Shown here: one piece after another, positions 30,483-39,887 of the stretch
Numbering within the stretch: position 1 is the first letter of the stretch
Layout of the letters: each line of letters opens with the position of its first letter
Origin: Microvirga arabica
GTDB taxonomy: Bacteria > Pseudomonadota > Alphaproteobacteria > Rhizobiales > Beijerinckiaceae
Direction: 5' to 3'
Length of the DNA: 43,842 bases
NCBI RefSeq assembly: GCF_016811235.1
Contig: NZ_JAFBID010000052.1
Location: forward strand, 1 to 43,842
The notes under the pieces: model-generated
What the model saw: the letters and a program-made list of their open reading frames with translations, nothing else
What the model was told of the DNA's origin: nothing
Databases searched by the model: none
Translations under genes and position numbers: made by a program

Positions 30483-33400
30483 TTACTGCAGAACGTCAGC
30501 CATCGACCGATCGAGAACCTGCAACAGCAGATCCGCATGCTCGCGCTCGAAGATCATAGATGGGCGAAGCTTGATGACGTTATCATAGGGCCCATCCGTG
30601 CCCATGAGAACACCAAGCTCCTTTGCTCTGTTGGAGATCCCGGAGGCCAGGTCGCCTGCGTGCTCCTTCGTTGAACGATCTCGCACGATCTCGATCCCGA
30701 GGAACAGGCCACGGCCGCGCACGTCGCCTATGGCCGGGTACTTCGACTGAAGAGCCATCATGCCCTCCAGGAGATAGGCGCCCTGCTCGGACGCATTGGC
30801 AAGCAGGTTCTCCTGCTCAAGGGTTTCAAGAACCGCAAGGCCCGCGGCACAGGAGACGGGATTTCCGCCGAAGGTGTTGAAGTATTCCATGCCATTGGCG
30901 AAGGCGTCCGCGATGTCCCGCCGGACTGCGACCACTGCAAGAGGGTGGCCATTGCCGATGGGCTTGCCCATCGTGACGATATCTGGAACTACACCATGTT
31001 CCTCGAAAGCCCACATGGAGCTTCCAACACGGCCGAACCCGACCTGCACCTCGTCGGCGATCACGACGCCGCCTGCACGACGAACATGGGCGTAGACCTC
31101 CTTCAGGTATCCCGGAGGAAGAAAGATTTGGCCGGCCACGCTCGGGATCGTCTCGGCGATGAAAGCTGCCGGAGCATGGCCTCCCGACGTGAGGCTGGAA
31201 ATGATCCTTCCCGCCTCGCTGGCGTAATGGCAGGCGATCTCCTCCGGTGCCCCGGCAATGGGTGCCCGGTAGACCTCCGGGATCGGTAGCTCATGGGTGA
31301 AGGAAGGCCGCCCACCGCCTCCTTTTCTCTTGTACTTGTAGGGGCTGATGTCGATCAGGGCCTGCGTGTGGCCATGGTAGGCCCAGTCGAGCACCAGCAT
31401 GTCGTTTCGGGCCGTGACAGTTCGCGCCATGCGCAAGGCCAAGTCATTGGCCTCACTGCCCGTACACACAACGAAGAAGGTGTCGAGCTCTTTCGGGAGA
31501 GTTATGGCCAGCTTCTCCGTATAGTCGATGATGGCATCGTGGAGATAACGGGTATTGGTGTTGAGAAGCGCTGATTGACGTGCGATCGCCTTCACCACGT
31601 TTGGATGGCAGTGTCCGAGATGTGCGACGTTGTTATAGCAGTCAAGATAGGCACGTCCTGAATCGTCGTAGAGCCAGACGCCTTCACCTCGCACCATTTT
31701 GAGAGGGGTGCTGTAGGACATGCTGACGTTGCGCCCCAGCCGCTCGCGCCTCCTGTGAACCAGCTCCTCCCTTGTGCGGCCGCTCCTCACGAAGGTTTCG
31801 GGCGCCAAGCCTGCGAAATCGTAAGGGCGCGGGTAGAGATCTTCCCAGACTGTGACGAACGCCTCTTCGCCGACGCCGGGAATGATGCTGACATCCTCGT
31901 ACGGCACCGTGATCAATTGCAGGTGAACATGGGGCACCCAGCCGCCGTTTTCTGCATAGTCCCCGAGCCGGGCCACGAAGCTGCCAACATCGAGCCGCTC
32001 CCCGATACGGCGCTTTCGGACTGAGGCATGGTCGAGATGGCCCCACAGGGTCCAGAAGCGCAGGCCAGGCTCCGGCTCGTGCTCGAGTAGAATGAGCCCG
32101 CCATAATCCTGTGGTTCCGGGTTGATCGTGGCTGCAACGACCGTCGCCGCCAAGGGCGTAAACATCTCGGTTCCCGCCGGCGCGAAGATATCAAGGCCGA
32201 GATGCACGTTGCGGCGCTCGCCTTCGGCCAACACCGATTCGAAGAAAGGCGCAGTGTAGATGACGCGCCGCTCCCCCCAGGGGCCCAGGCCAAGGGTGAA
32301 CCCGTGCTGTCGCGCGAGCTCGGCATAGGCGCGGTCGGCGCCAGCATTGTCTTGGGCAGCGCTTGCAGCAGCCAAGGGCTCGTCAAGGCTGCCGAGACTC
32401 AGGATATGCTTTGCCTGGCGCGCCGGGTGCGGGTTCATGAGGGGCGCCAAGCTCCGGCGATTGGCAGAGAGCCACTCCCGGATGCGACGGGCACCTGAGG
32501 CAGCCTCAAGCCCACAGGCCTGACGCCAGATGCCAGTTGCGATGCGATGATCGATCACCGAGAGCTTTCGCAGCAGATCCCATGCAGGCTTCTCGCTGAC
32601 GAAGAGGTAGGGATCATCGGCAGCGCCCGCGCGGCGGGCTGCCGCCATGGTGACGCTGATGGCGAGGCGGGCCATGATCAGATCCAGGATCACGACAAAC
32701 TCTGCATCCTGAAGCGGATATTCTGCATGGTAGCCGGCGACAATCCGGGCGGCCGCCTCAATGGGGTTGATCACATCAAGCATTGCATAGGTGCAAGCGA
32801 CGGCGAGGTCGGCGACGATGGGAGAATGCACGGCATCGCCGAAATCAATGAGGCCGTTCACGCGTCCGTCAGCGACAAGGACATTCCAGTCGTTGGCGTC
32901 GTTATGGATGACTCCGCAGCGCAGGTGCTTCAGAACCGGCGCGACACGGGCATCGTAGGTGTCGAGAGCGTTCTCCACGAGGCGACGCTGCTCGGGATCG
33001 GTGACGGCCTGCAGGCGCTCCCGCGACAGGGGCGTCGTCCGGATCTCCCAATCGAAGGAGCGGTGTGCACCCGGGTGGCCAAAGCTGGCAAGTGCGCGAT
33101 CGAGCTGCCCGAGGAGCCTCCCGAGCCCATGTAGGATCTCCGGTGTCTTTTCCTCCTCGGCGAGCGGGCGCCCTGGAAGATAGGTGACAAGGCGCACGGC
33201 GTGCCGTCCTGACGCGCTATCGATCAGAGCAAAACCATGCCCGTCCACCGTGGGCAGGATACGCGGGACGTCCAAGCCTGGATCGCAAATCTCCAAGTGG
33301 CGCAGAAGAGAGGTCTGAAACTCGATGGCTGAGAGAGGCTCTGCGGCGTTCATGATCTTGAACGTCAAGTTCTGCCCGTCCGGTGTCTCGACCAGGAAGT

Positions 33401-33545
33401 TCTGGTCCCGCTCGCTTGGCAGAGGGGTCAACTCACCCTCAATGCCAAAGTGCGCCCGCAGATGCCTGTGCGCCTCAGCGCTTGAAAAGGCGGGGCGAGG
33501 GTCGTTGAGGATGGTCACAATAGCATTCCGGGTTCGTGGTTTCAT
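30483..33545 (-). CDS. APH / M23-like / class III aminotransferase fusion
   Basis: A 1020-residue protein with three parts. Residues ~20-330: aminoglycoside phosphotransferase-like kinase (VIHNDANDWNVLV, LIDFGDAVHS). Residues ~420-560: M23-peptidase-like domain (HLGLDIFAPAGTEMFTPLA, LWGHLDH). Residues ~600-1020: class III PLP aminotransferase, with the PLP lysine at K861 (TMGKPIGNGHP) and the CTGSEANDLALRMAR motif. This tripartite arrangement is known in proteobacteria and is related to phospholyases, suggesting phosphorylation followed by elimination; the actual substrate is unknown. The start used is ATG 33545; TTG 33584 is the longer option and neither has a strong ribosome binding site. 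Confidence 0.9.
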   Translation of the reverse strand: MKPRTRNAIVTILNDPRPAFSSAEAHRHLRAHFGIEGELTPLPSERDQNFLVETPDGQNLTFKIMNAAEPLSAIEFQTSLLRHLEICDPGLDVPRILPTVDGHGFALIDSASGRHAVRLVTYLPGRPLAEEEKTPEILHGLGRLLGQLDRALASFGHPGAHRSFDWEIRTTPLSRERLQAVTDPEQRRLVENALDTYDARVAPVLKHLRCGVIHNDANDWNVLVADGRVNGLIDFGDAVHSPIVADLAVACTYAMLDVINPIEAAARIVAGYHAEYPLQDAEFVVILDLIMARLAISVTMAAARRAGAADDPYLFVSEKPAWDLLRKLSVIDHRIATGIWRQACGLEAASGARRIREWLSANRRSLAPLMNPHPARQAKHILSLGSLDEPLAAASAAQDNAGADRAYAELARQHGFTLGLGPWGERRVIYTAPFFESVLAEGERRNVHLGLDIFAPAGTEMFTPLAATVVAATINPEPQDYGGLILLEHEPEPGLRFWTLWGHLDHASVRKRRIGERLDVGSFVARLGDYAENGGWVPHVHLQLITVPYEDVSIIPGVGEEAFVTVWEDLYPRPYDFAGLAPETFVRSGRTREELVHRRRERLGRNVSMSYSTPLKMVRGEGVWLYDDSGRAYLDCYNNVAHLGHCHPNVVKAIARQSALLNTNTRYLHDAIIDYTEKLAITLPKELDTFFVVCTGSEANDLALRMARTVTARNDMLVLDWAYHGHTQALIDISPYKYKRKGGGGRPSFTHELPIPEVYRAPIAGAPEEIACHYASEAGRIISSLTSGGHAPAAFIAETIPSVAGQIFLPPGYLKEVYAHVRRAGGVVIADEVQVGFGRVGSSMWAFEEHGVVPDIVTMGKPIGNGHPLAVVAVRRDIADAFANGMEYFNTFGGNPVSCAAGLAVLETLEQENLLANASEQGAYLLEGMMALQSKYPAIGDVRGRGLFLGIEIVRDRSTKEHAGDLASGISNRAKELGVLMGTDGPYDNVIKLRPSMIFEREHADLLLQVLDRSMADVLQ

Positions 33546-33634
33546 AGAATTTGGCACCAACGGAGCGGCGGCTGCACCTGCCAATACGGCGGTCGAGCCG
33601 CCATTTTGGCGGCTCGACCATCGATCACCTCCAG

Positions 33635-34063
33635 TCAGGCAGGCTTCCCATCCTTGAGAACAATCGCCGTTGTGACGTCTGCGATGTCCGGCATGAGAGC
33701 GATCTCGTCCCGGGCAGCGTTGAGACCTGACATGGCAGCGGCCTCGATTTCGACCACAAGATCAAGGTCGCCGCTGACGGAAAGGCACCGGCGAACGGCC
33801 AGAAGGGCTGTGATGCGGGAAACAGTCTCCCGCGCCGGCGTTCGCCTCAGCCGGATCAGCAGCAAAGCCCGGACCGCTCCCCCTCCCTGATGGTCCGCTT
33901 GCACATCAGCCTTATACCCGAGGATGATGCCTTCAGCCTCCATACGGGCGATCCGCTCGCGGACGGAGCTGCGCGCCAACCCGACCTTGCCAGCGAGAGT
34001 CTTGAGGGGGAGCCGGGCATTCTGCTGAAGAAGACGCAGGATGTGGAGGTTCTTTTCGTCCAT
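33635..34063 (-). CDS. Lrp/AsnC-family transcriptional regulator
   Basis: A 142-residue regulator. N-terminal HTH (EKNLHILRLLQQNARLPLKT, then SSVRERIARMEAEGII), followed by the RAM effector domain (ALLLIRLRRTPARETVSRI, LSVSGDLDLVVEIEAA). It sits ~90 bases upstream of the aminotransferase fusion on the same strand, so that gene is its likely target. ATG 34063 chosen; an in-frame start at 34117 would add 18 residues. Confidence 0.9.
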   Translation of the reverse strand: MDEKNLHILRLLQQNARLPLKTLAGKVGLARSSVRERIARMEAEGIILGYKADVQADHQGGGAVRALLLIRLRRTPARETVSRITALLAVRRCLSVSGDLDLVVEIEAAAMSGLNAARDEIALMPDIADVTTAIVLKDGKPA

Positions 34064-34207
34064 GTAGCGGCAGGCCTGGAACTGTTGCGGGCGGAGGCTG
34101 GCGGGTCTAAGAGACAAGGCTGAACAGCCAATTGTGCATACCCTACCACAGGCGCAGAAAACTCACGAAACGGGCTTGCAGCGACTGCGGAGACCGGCTC
34201 CCTGAGA

Positions 34208-34543
34208 ATGCCTTCCGAGCTTGAACGGGGAACCCACGCTAAAATCCGCCAGTGGCAGAACGTGCCGGATCCCATCCTGGTGCTGGACAACCTGCACCCG
34301 CACCACGCCGCCAAAGTGCGGGAACTGCTCGACCAAGCCGGCATCGGACTGGTGTACCTGCCGCGCTAATCGCCCGAGTTCAACCCGATCGAGCACGCCT
34401 GGGGCCAGGTGAAAGAGCGGCTCAAGGCGACAGCGGCCCGCAGCCTCGAAGCCTTGGAGGCGGAACTCAAACCAGCCCTCGACATCATCACCGCAAGGGA
34501 TGCTCGAGGATGGTTCAGGTATGCCGGCTATGCTCTACAATGA
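34208..34543 (+). pseudogene. IS630-family transposase fragment with internal stop
   Basis: In one frame this reads as the C-terminal part of an IS630-type DDE transposase: ILVLDNLHPHHAAKVRELL, then GLVYLPR, then an in-frame TAA at 34367-34369 where relatives have Tyr (TAC changed to TAA), then SPEFNPIEHAWGQVKERLK and an intact C-terminus to 34543. The second Asp (VLDN) and the final Glu (NPIEH) of the DDE triad remain, but the N-terminal half is missing. No inverted repeats were found. It marks an old insertion between the aminotransferase region and the hydroxyproline cluster. Confidence 0.88.
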
Positions 34544-34587
34544 TCTGCAGTTCGCATTAGCAGAATGACTAAACCACTTCGCCAATG

Positions 34588-36351
34588 TCACCTCAGACAA
34601 TCTCTGAGCCAAGGCGGAGATCCATCGCTTGTGACCCCAGTGCAGGCCGCCTCAACACAAGCCGCGAGGCTTCCGAAGTGGAAGCTTCTTCCCGTGAGGC
34701 CCGGGCCGTAATGGGCATACTTGCCGGAATTGGTCATGATCGTTGCAGCCGTCGGTGGAACGATCGGCTCGGTGATCATGCACCAGCACGTATCCGTGAC
34801 GAACTGAACCCCGAAGCGCTCGAGCTCCGATAGAATCCCGGCTTTCCGTACCTTGTCATGTGTGGCGCGCCCACAGGTCACGACAACCGATACGTCGTTA
34901 TGCTTCGTGCGACCGCGGCAGAGAATGGCGAGCTTTTCGCACTCACTGAAGGAGAAATGCGGATTGCCGAGCGATACGAGATCGACCGATAAACTGGGGG
35001 CACTGTCGAGCTCGCGCCAGCTCTGGAGCAGGTCCTCAATGGAAATCTCGACAGTCGGAACGCTTGTCCCGCCGGTTGCATCGTTCAATGTCACTGCCTC
35101 GGGTGTCACGCCGAGAATGTGGAACATGGGCGCGCTTGAGGTGGTCGCAAATGCAGCCCCAAAGGCCTTCAGGTCATCCTGTGAGGGCGCAGCCTGTTCG
35201 AGCCCGGTCAGGACAGGAATCCTGTTCGCAGCCACGAGGCCGACGTGATAGCCGAGCAGTGGGTAAAACGCATCGTCAAAATTCTTCAGCTTCGGCACGT
35301 TGATCCGGAGAGCCGCCCTCCGGCCGCTCTCAATATGACATCCGGCCAGTGGTGCGCGGCCCGTCAGCGCAATGCAGATGTCAAGAAAATCTGGATATTT
35401 CATTGTCCGCGCGCCGAGCACGCTGTTGGCATAGACGACAGCGTTGGACTCCGCCCAGACGATCTGCTCGCCTTTGTCTGGGGCAGAATCGAGAAGGTAA
35501 GGTGCGCAAGTGAAGGTGGGTTGTGCGCCCATATCAATATACGCGTCACCCAATTGGCTCGCCGGCTCTCCAAAGGCTGGGTCGATGCCCTGTACACGCC
35601 AGCGGCGGTGATCGACAGAGATTGAATTCAGCGTCGTCGGCACGGTAACCCTCCCACCCCAGTCCCGCAACTGCTGCGCGAACCTCAGCGACCCGTGACC
35701 GGTATAGACGCAGCCATCGATATGCGCCTGCGTGACGTCGATCAGCCGATTGGCGCCTTGTAGGTGAGCCATGCGTAGAATGACTTTCATGGCTACCTGC
35801 GCGGCCTTACCGTAGGTGCCATCCAGATATGCCTGATCCGCTTTGCTCATACTGAGATCAGAAACATTGTTTCTCGGCTCTCTTTCGGCAAGCGGCAGCG
35901 CCCGCACTGCGTCAGGATCATTGCCACATACAACGCGATTGCCGTCAACCCGTGCATAACGTGCTGTGGCTACCTGTAGGAATTCTCTTGGGTTGAGTAC
36001 GACCACGGGAATGGATTTCCCAAAGACTTCTTCCGCGATCACGACGCCGAGCGTGAGGATATCATCCTCACGCTCGGCCACTATGGCTGCGGGTGCCTTT
36101 CCCGTGAGAAGAAGCTCTAGGATAACTCCGCTGCCCGAGCAGGAGCCACGTCCACTGGGGATGACAAGAACCTTGCCCGTCAGAATCTGGCCGCTCAGGG
36201 GATGATGCCGGTCGATGACCTCACCACTGAGTGGATCGACGCCGCCCCAGAAGCTCAACTCCACGTCGCTGGCGATGATCTCGCCCGCAGCCTCGCCATG
36301 ACCGAAGGCGGCACCGCGGAAAACGGCCTCGTTCATGATGGTTCTTTTCAT
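34588..36351 (-). CDS. Aconitase X (fused small and large subunits), probable cis-3-hydroxy-L-proline dehydratase
   Basis: A 587-residue protein of the AcnX family. The N-terminal ~150 residues are the swivelling small-subunit domain (IPSGRGSCSGSGVILELLL), the remainder the DUF521 large-subunit domain (AHIDGCVYTGHGSL, SVDLVSLGNPHFSFSE). AcnX type enzymes dehydrate cis-3-hydroxy-L-proline to pyrroline-2-carboxylate; the reductase gene directly upstream, translationally coupled by TGATG, supports that role. Many genomes have two separate subunits; here they are fused. ATG 36336 is an alternative start. Confidence 0.9.
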   Translation of the reverse strand: MKRTIMNEAVFRGAAFGHGEAAGEIIASDVELSFWGGVDPLSGEVIDRHHPLSGQILTGKVLVIPSGRGSCSGSGVILELLLTGKAPAAIVAEREDDILTLGVVIAEEVFGKSIPVVVLNPREFLQVATARYARVDGNRVVCGNDPDAVRALPLAEREPRNNVSDLSMSKADQAYLDGTYGKAAQVAMKVILRMAHLQGANRLIDVTQAHIDGCVYTGHGSLRFAQQLRDWGGRVTVPTTLNSISVDHRRWRVQGIDPAFGEPASQLGDAYIDMGAQPTFTCAPYLLDSAPDKGEQIVWAESNAVVYANSVLGARTMKYPDFLDICIALTGRAPLAGCHIESGRRAALRINVPKLKNFDDAFYPLLGYHVGLVAANRIPVLTGLEQAAPSQDDLKAFGAAFATTSSAPMFHILGVTPEAVTLNDATGGTSVPTVEISIEDLLQSWRELDSAPSLSVDLVSLGNPHFSFSECEKLAILCRGRTKHNDVSVVVTCGRATHDKVRKAGILSELERFGVQFVTDTCWCMITEPIVPPTAATIMTNSGKYAHYGPGLTGRSFHFGSLAACVEAACTGVTSDGSPPWLRDCLR

Positions 36352-37367
36352 CAGCGTGCCAGGAGAGCCTGCAGGTCGTTGTAGAGCGCCTTGGGAATGT
36401 GCACCCCGTTCACCTTGCTGCGCGCACGGGCTTCATAGCGGCGCTGCGAGGGCAGTCGCGCACCTTGGCCGACGATCGACTCAAACATTTTCTCGGCCCG
36501 GGATACGTGCTGCGTGGCATCGGCACCGAGAAACACCTTCGGATCGAAGGCTAGGATCAACTCGCCGTGGCAAGGGGCGGCGCCGACCCCTTCATCGAAG
36601 GCCATGGATTCCGCACTGGTCATGTCGCCGATCAGAGGACCTGCCATCAGCTCGATCATGGCCGAGAGGGCAGAACCCTTGTGGCCACCGAAGGTCAGCA
36701 TGGCACCGGCCAGAGCGGCCGTCGGATCGTTAGTGGGATTGCCTTCGCTGTCTATGGCCCAGCCGGTGGGAATAGGCTTGCCCGCACGCCGGTGCAGCTC
36801 GATCTCGCCTCGGGCGATAGCGCTCGTGGCGAAGTCGAACACGAAGGGCGGTCCATCGGGGCGTGGCCAGGCGAACGCGATTGGGTTCGTGCCAAACACG
36901 GGCTTATTGCCACCTGCCGGCGCAACCCAGCTGTGGCTCGGGGTCATCGCGAGCGCCACAAGGCCGTCCGCGCTGATCGCCTCCACCTCTGGCCAGAGAG
37001 CAGAGAAGTGATAGCAGTTGTTGATCGCCATGGCGGCGAGGCCTGTCCGGCGGGTCTTCTCGACGAGCAACGGCTTGCCGCGCTCGAACGCGAGCGGAGA
37101 GAACCCGAAATGGGCATCGATGCGCACAACGGCAGGTGCGTGGTCCACCACGTCCGGCACCGCTTTCGGATTGACCTTGCCTTCCTTCACGGAACGTACG
37201 CAGCCGAGAAGCCGATACATACCGTGGGAATGACACTCGTCGCGCTGGCCCGCATAGACGATCTCGGCGATGGCATGCGCATGGTCGTCGGAAAGACCAC
37301 CTGCCTTGAGAACGTCGATGCTGATCCGCATAACCTCGTCCAGCGGGAGGGTGATTTCTTCACTCAT
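36351..37367 (-). CDS. Ldh2-family oxidoreductase, probable pyrroline-2-carboxylate reductase
   Basis: A 338-residue member of the malate/L-lactate dehydrogenase (Ldh2/DpkA) family, with the typical GFSPLAFERGK, MAINNCYHFSALWPEVE and GGHKGSALSAMIELMAGPL motifs. In this family the delta1-pyrroline-2-carboxylate/piperideine-2-carboxylate reductases convert Pyr2C to L-proline with NADPH. Its position between AcnX and a proline-racemase-superfamily gene makes the Pyr2C role likely (inference). It overlaps the AcnX start by one base. Confidence 0.88.
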   Translation of the reverse strand: MSEEITLPLDEVMRISIDVLKAGGLSDDHAHAIAEIVYAGQRDECHSHGMYRLLGCVRSVKEGKVNPKAVPDVVDHAPAVVRIDAHFGFSPLAFERGKPLLVEKTRRTGLAAMAINNCYHFSALWPEVEAISADGLVALAMTPSHSWVAPAGGNKPVFGTNPIAFAWPRPDGPPFVFDFATSAIARGEIELHRRAGKPIPTGWAIDSEGNPTNDPTAALAGAMLTFGGHKGSALSAMIELMAGPLIGDMTSAESMAFDEGVGAAPCHGELILAFDPKVFLGADATQHVSRAEKMFESIVGQGARLPSQRRYEARARSKVNGVHIPKALYNDLQALLAR

Positions 37368-37419
37368 TTGGTCCAGGCCCGTTCGTGTCCGAGGCTTTCA
37401 TATAGCGGTGTCGACAGGT

Positions 37420-38448
37420 TTACATCTGCGGCCAGGTATCCGACAGCCGGTAGCCATCCGGCCACGGATCGTCGGGATCGAGCATGTGCTGATGGGTGCC
37501 GGTGATCCAAGCGCGTCCGGAGATCGACGGGATGATGCCGGGCCTGCCACCCACCGTCACCTCGCTCTCGATCCGACAGATGAACTCCGAATCAATGATA
37601 GAGCGGCCCACGAAGCTGTCGCCGACCTTCAGGATGCCGCGCGCGTGAAGCACTGCCATGCGGGCCGAGCAGCCCGTGCCGGTCGGCGAGCGGTCAATCT
37701 TGCCGGGGCGCACCACCACGGCGTTGGCGCCGTGTGGAACACCGTGTCGGTCAACGAGCGGCGCCGCGATCTGGCAGAAAGAAATGTGATCCCAGCCCGG
37801 AAGCTCTGGATGTCTGAAGCCGATCTGCTCGTTGGCCGCGCGGGTGATCCTGATGCCGATCTCCGCCAGATCCTTCGCCTCGTCGGGGCGGATCGCAAAG
37901 CCGAGCGCCGTCGCATCCGTGATCACGAAGCTGTCGCCGCCATAGGCTGTGTCCACCGTGAGCGTGCCAACGCCCTCCACTTCGAGCTTCACGTCGAGCT
38001 TGTCGGCGAACGAGGGCACGTTGCGAACCGTGATCCGCTCCGCTTTGCCGGCCCGGCAGGCTGCCGTGACCTCGACAAGGCCGCCTGGCGCTTCGAGAGT
38101 GAGCCGGGTTTCTGGCTCCTGCATCGGGATAATGCCGGTGTCGAGCAGGACAGTGGACACGCAGATGGAGTTGGAGCCCGACATGGGCGGAGTGTCAGCG
38201 GGCTCCATGATGATCCAGCCTATCTGCGCCTGCGGGTTCTTCGGTGGCACGAGAAGGTTCACGTGCCGGAAGACACCACCGCGCGGCTCGTTCAGGACGA
38301 AGTTACGCAGGGTTTCGTCTCTGGCGACAAAGCGGGACTGCTCCCAGATTGTGTCGCCCGGAGGCGGCGCGACGCCGCCGACGATCACGTCGCCCACCTC
38401 CCCTTCCGCATGGCAGCTGACGACATGAACGACTTTCGACGTACGCAT
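37420..38448 (-). CDS. Proline racemase superfamily; probable trans-3-hydroxyproline dehydratase-type enzyme
   Basis: A 342-residue enzyme. Where proline racemases have two catalytic cysteines, this protein has S90 (MSGSNS instead of MCGHN) and T256 (SPTGTGC instead of SPCGTGT), with a Cys shifted to 260. True racemases and 4-hydroxyproline epimerases keep cysteines, so a dehydratase-type activity is favoured, but the Ser/Thr pair leaves function uncertain. CGGAGAG precedes the ATG at 38448. Neighbouring Pyr2C reductase and AcnX fit a trans-3-hydroxy-L-proline to proline route. Confidence 0.88.
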   Translation of the reverse strand: MRTSKVVHVVSCHAEGEVGDVIVGGVAPPPGDTIWEQSRFVARDETLRNFVLNEPRGGVFRHVNLLVPPKNPQAQIGWIIMEPADTPPMSGSNSICVSTVLLDTGIIPMQEPETRLTLEAPGGLVEVTAACRAGKAERITVRNVPSFADKLDVKLEVEGVGTLTVDTAYGGDSFVITDATALGFAIRPDEAKDLAEIGIRITRAANEQIGFRHPELPGWDHISFCQIAAPLVDRHGVPHGANAVVVRPGKIDRSPTGTGCSARMAVLHARGILKVGDSFVGRSIIDSEFICRIESEVTVGGRPGIIPSISGRAWITGTHQHMLDPDDPWPDGYRLSDTWPQM

Positions 38449-38507
38449 TGAGCTCTCCGAGCAGGGCTGTCTGAAGATGAGTTTCTGCGAGATCGATACC
38501 TGTACCT

Positions 38508-39230
38508 TCAAAGAACGGATTTCAGGAAGTCGATGGTCTCGGGCCTCTGCGGGTTTCCGATCACCTGGTCAGGGGCGCCGATCTCATGAATCAGGCCCTT
38601 GTGGAAGAACGCGACCCGGTCGGACACATCTCGCGCGAAGCGGATCTCGTGGGTGACGAGGATCATGGTCATGCCCTCTTCCGAGAGCATCTTCAAGGTG
38701 TCCAGCACCTCGCCCACAAGCTGCGGATCAAGTGCGGAGGTGACCTCGTCGAAGAGCATGTAGTCCGGCGACATGGCGAGCGCCCGCGCAATGGCCATGC
38801 GCTGTTGCTGGCCGCCGGACAGCTTGGAGGGATAGACCTTCAGCTTCTCGCCCAAACCCACGTGAGTGAGTTGCTTGACCGCAATCTCCTCCGCTTCCTT
38901 CTTGCTCTTGCCCAGCACCTTGCGGGGCGCGAGCATGACATTGTCGAGCACGGTGAGGTGTGGGAAGGCATTCCACTGTTGGAACACGATGCCGATCTTC
39001 TGCCGCAGCTTATTGAGGTCCGTACTGCGGGCATGCACATCCGTGCCGTCGACGAGGATCTGCCCGCCTTGGATTGGCTCCAGACCGTTGATACACATGA
39101 GCATCGTGGACTTGCCCGAGCCCGAGCCGCCGATGACCGAGAGCACCTCACCCTTCTGAACGGTGAGGCTGACGCCCTTCAGCACCTCTAGGCTGCCGAA
39201 ACTTTTCCGAACGTCTTTTAACTCAATCAT
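38508..39230 (-). CDS. Polar amino-acid ABC transporter ATPase
   Basis: A 240-residue GlnQ/HisP-type nucleotide-binding subunit: Walker A GGSGSGKST, Q-loop region with FQQWNAFPHLTVLDN, signature LSGGQQQRMAIARALA, Walker B MLFDEVTSALD and switch His in VTHEIRFA. It energises the two membrane subunits encoded just upstream; the gene overlaps the second permease gene by eight bases. Substrate is probably a hydroxyproline isomer or related amino acid, judged by the operon. Confidence 0.95.
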   Translation of the reverse strand: MIELKDVRKSFGSLEVLKGVSLTVQKGEVLSVIGGSGSGKSTMLMCINGLEPIQGGQILVDGTDVHARSTDLNKLRQKIGIVFQQWNAFPHLTVLDNVMLAPRKVLGKSKKEAEEIAVKQLTHVGLGEKLKVYPSKLSGGQQQRMAIARALAMSPDYMLFDEVTSALDPQLVGEVLDTLKMLSEEGMTMILVTHEIRFARDVSDRVAFFHKGLIHEIGAPDQVIGNPQRPETIDFLKSVL

Positions 39231-39876
39231 TTTCGCGCCACCGCTTTTCGAGCTGCGCCCCGAGCCGTGCGATCGGGAAGCTCATGAGGAAGTAGATCAG
39301 ACCGGCGATCGAGAGAACGAACAGCGGCTCCTGAATGCGGGTCACAATCACCTGGGACGCCCGCAGCAGTTCGACGATGCCGATCCAGAGAACCAGCGCT
39401 GTGTCCTTCATGACGCCCAGAGTGAGGCCGATCCAGCTGGGCAACGCAACACGCAAGGCCATAGGGAAGACGATGTTGGTCAGATCCTGCGTGTAGGTCA
39501 TGCCCAAGGAGCGGGCGGCTCGACGTGTGGTCGGCGGAACGGCCAGGATGCCGCCGCGAACAATCTCGGCACAGTACGCCGCCGTGTAGAGAGCAAGCAC
39601 CACGCAGCCTACCGTGAAGGCAGATACTTGGAGCTTGAGGATGGACTTGAATGAGTTTGCGAGCACGAACTGGATCAGGAGGGGCACTGAGCGCAGAATA
39701 TCCAGCACGAACCCGATCGGCGCGTTGACCCACCACGGTGACGTGGCACGGATGAGACCAAAGAGCATCCCCAGGATGGTGCCGCCGAGCACTGCCCAGA
39801 ATGTAATGGTCAGCGTTGTTCCCGCACCCTGGAGAAGGAAAAGAATGTCGTTCCAGGTGAGACTTGTCTCGAACAT
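39223..39876 (-). CDS. Polar amino-acid ABC transporter permease, second subunit
   Basis: A 217-residue HisM/GlnP-type membrane subunit with about five helices and the EAA loop (GGILAVPPTTRRAARSLGM, with RAARSLGMT). The start at 39876 has AAGGGAGG upstream. Part of the four-gene transporter operon; it overlaps the ATPase gene by eight bases. Confidence 0.93.
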   Translation of the reverse strand: MFETSLTWNDILFLLQGAGTTLTITFWAVLGGTILGMLFGLIRATSPWWVNAPIGFVLDILRSVPLLIQFVLANSFKSILKLQVSAFTVGCVVLALYTAAYCAEIVRGGILAVPPTTRRAARSLGMTYTQDLTNIVFPMALRVALPSWIGLTLGVMKDTALVLWIGIVELLRASQVIVTRIQEPLFVLSIAGLIYFLMSFPIARLGAQLEKRWREND

Positions 39877-39887
39877 CGCAACCTCCC

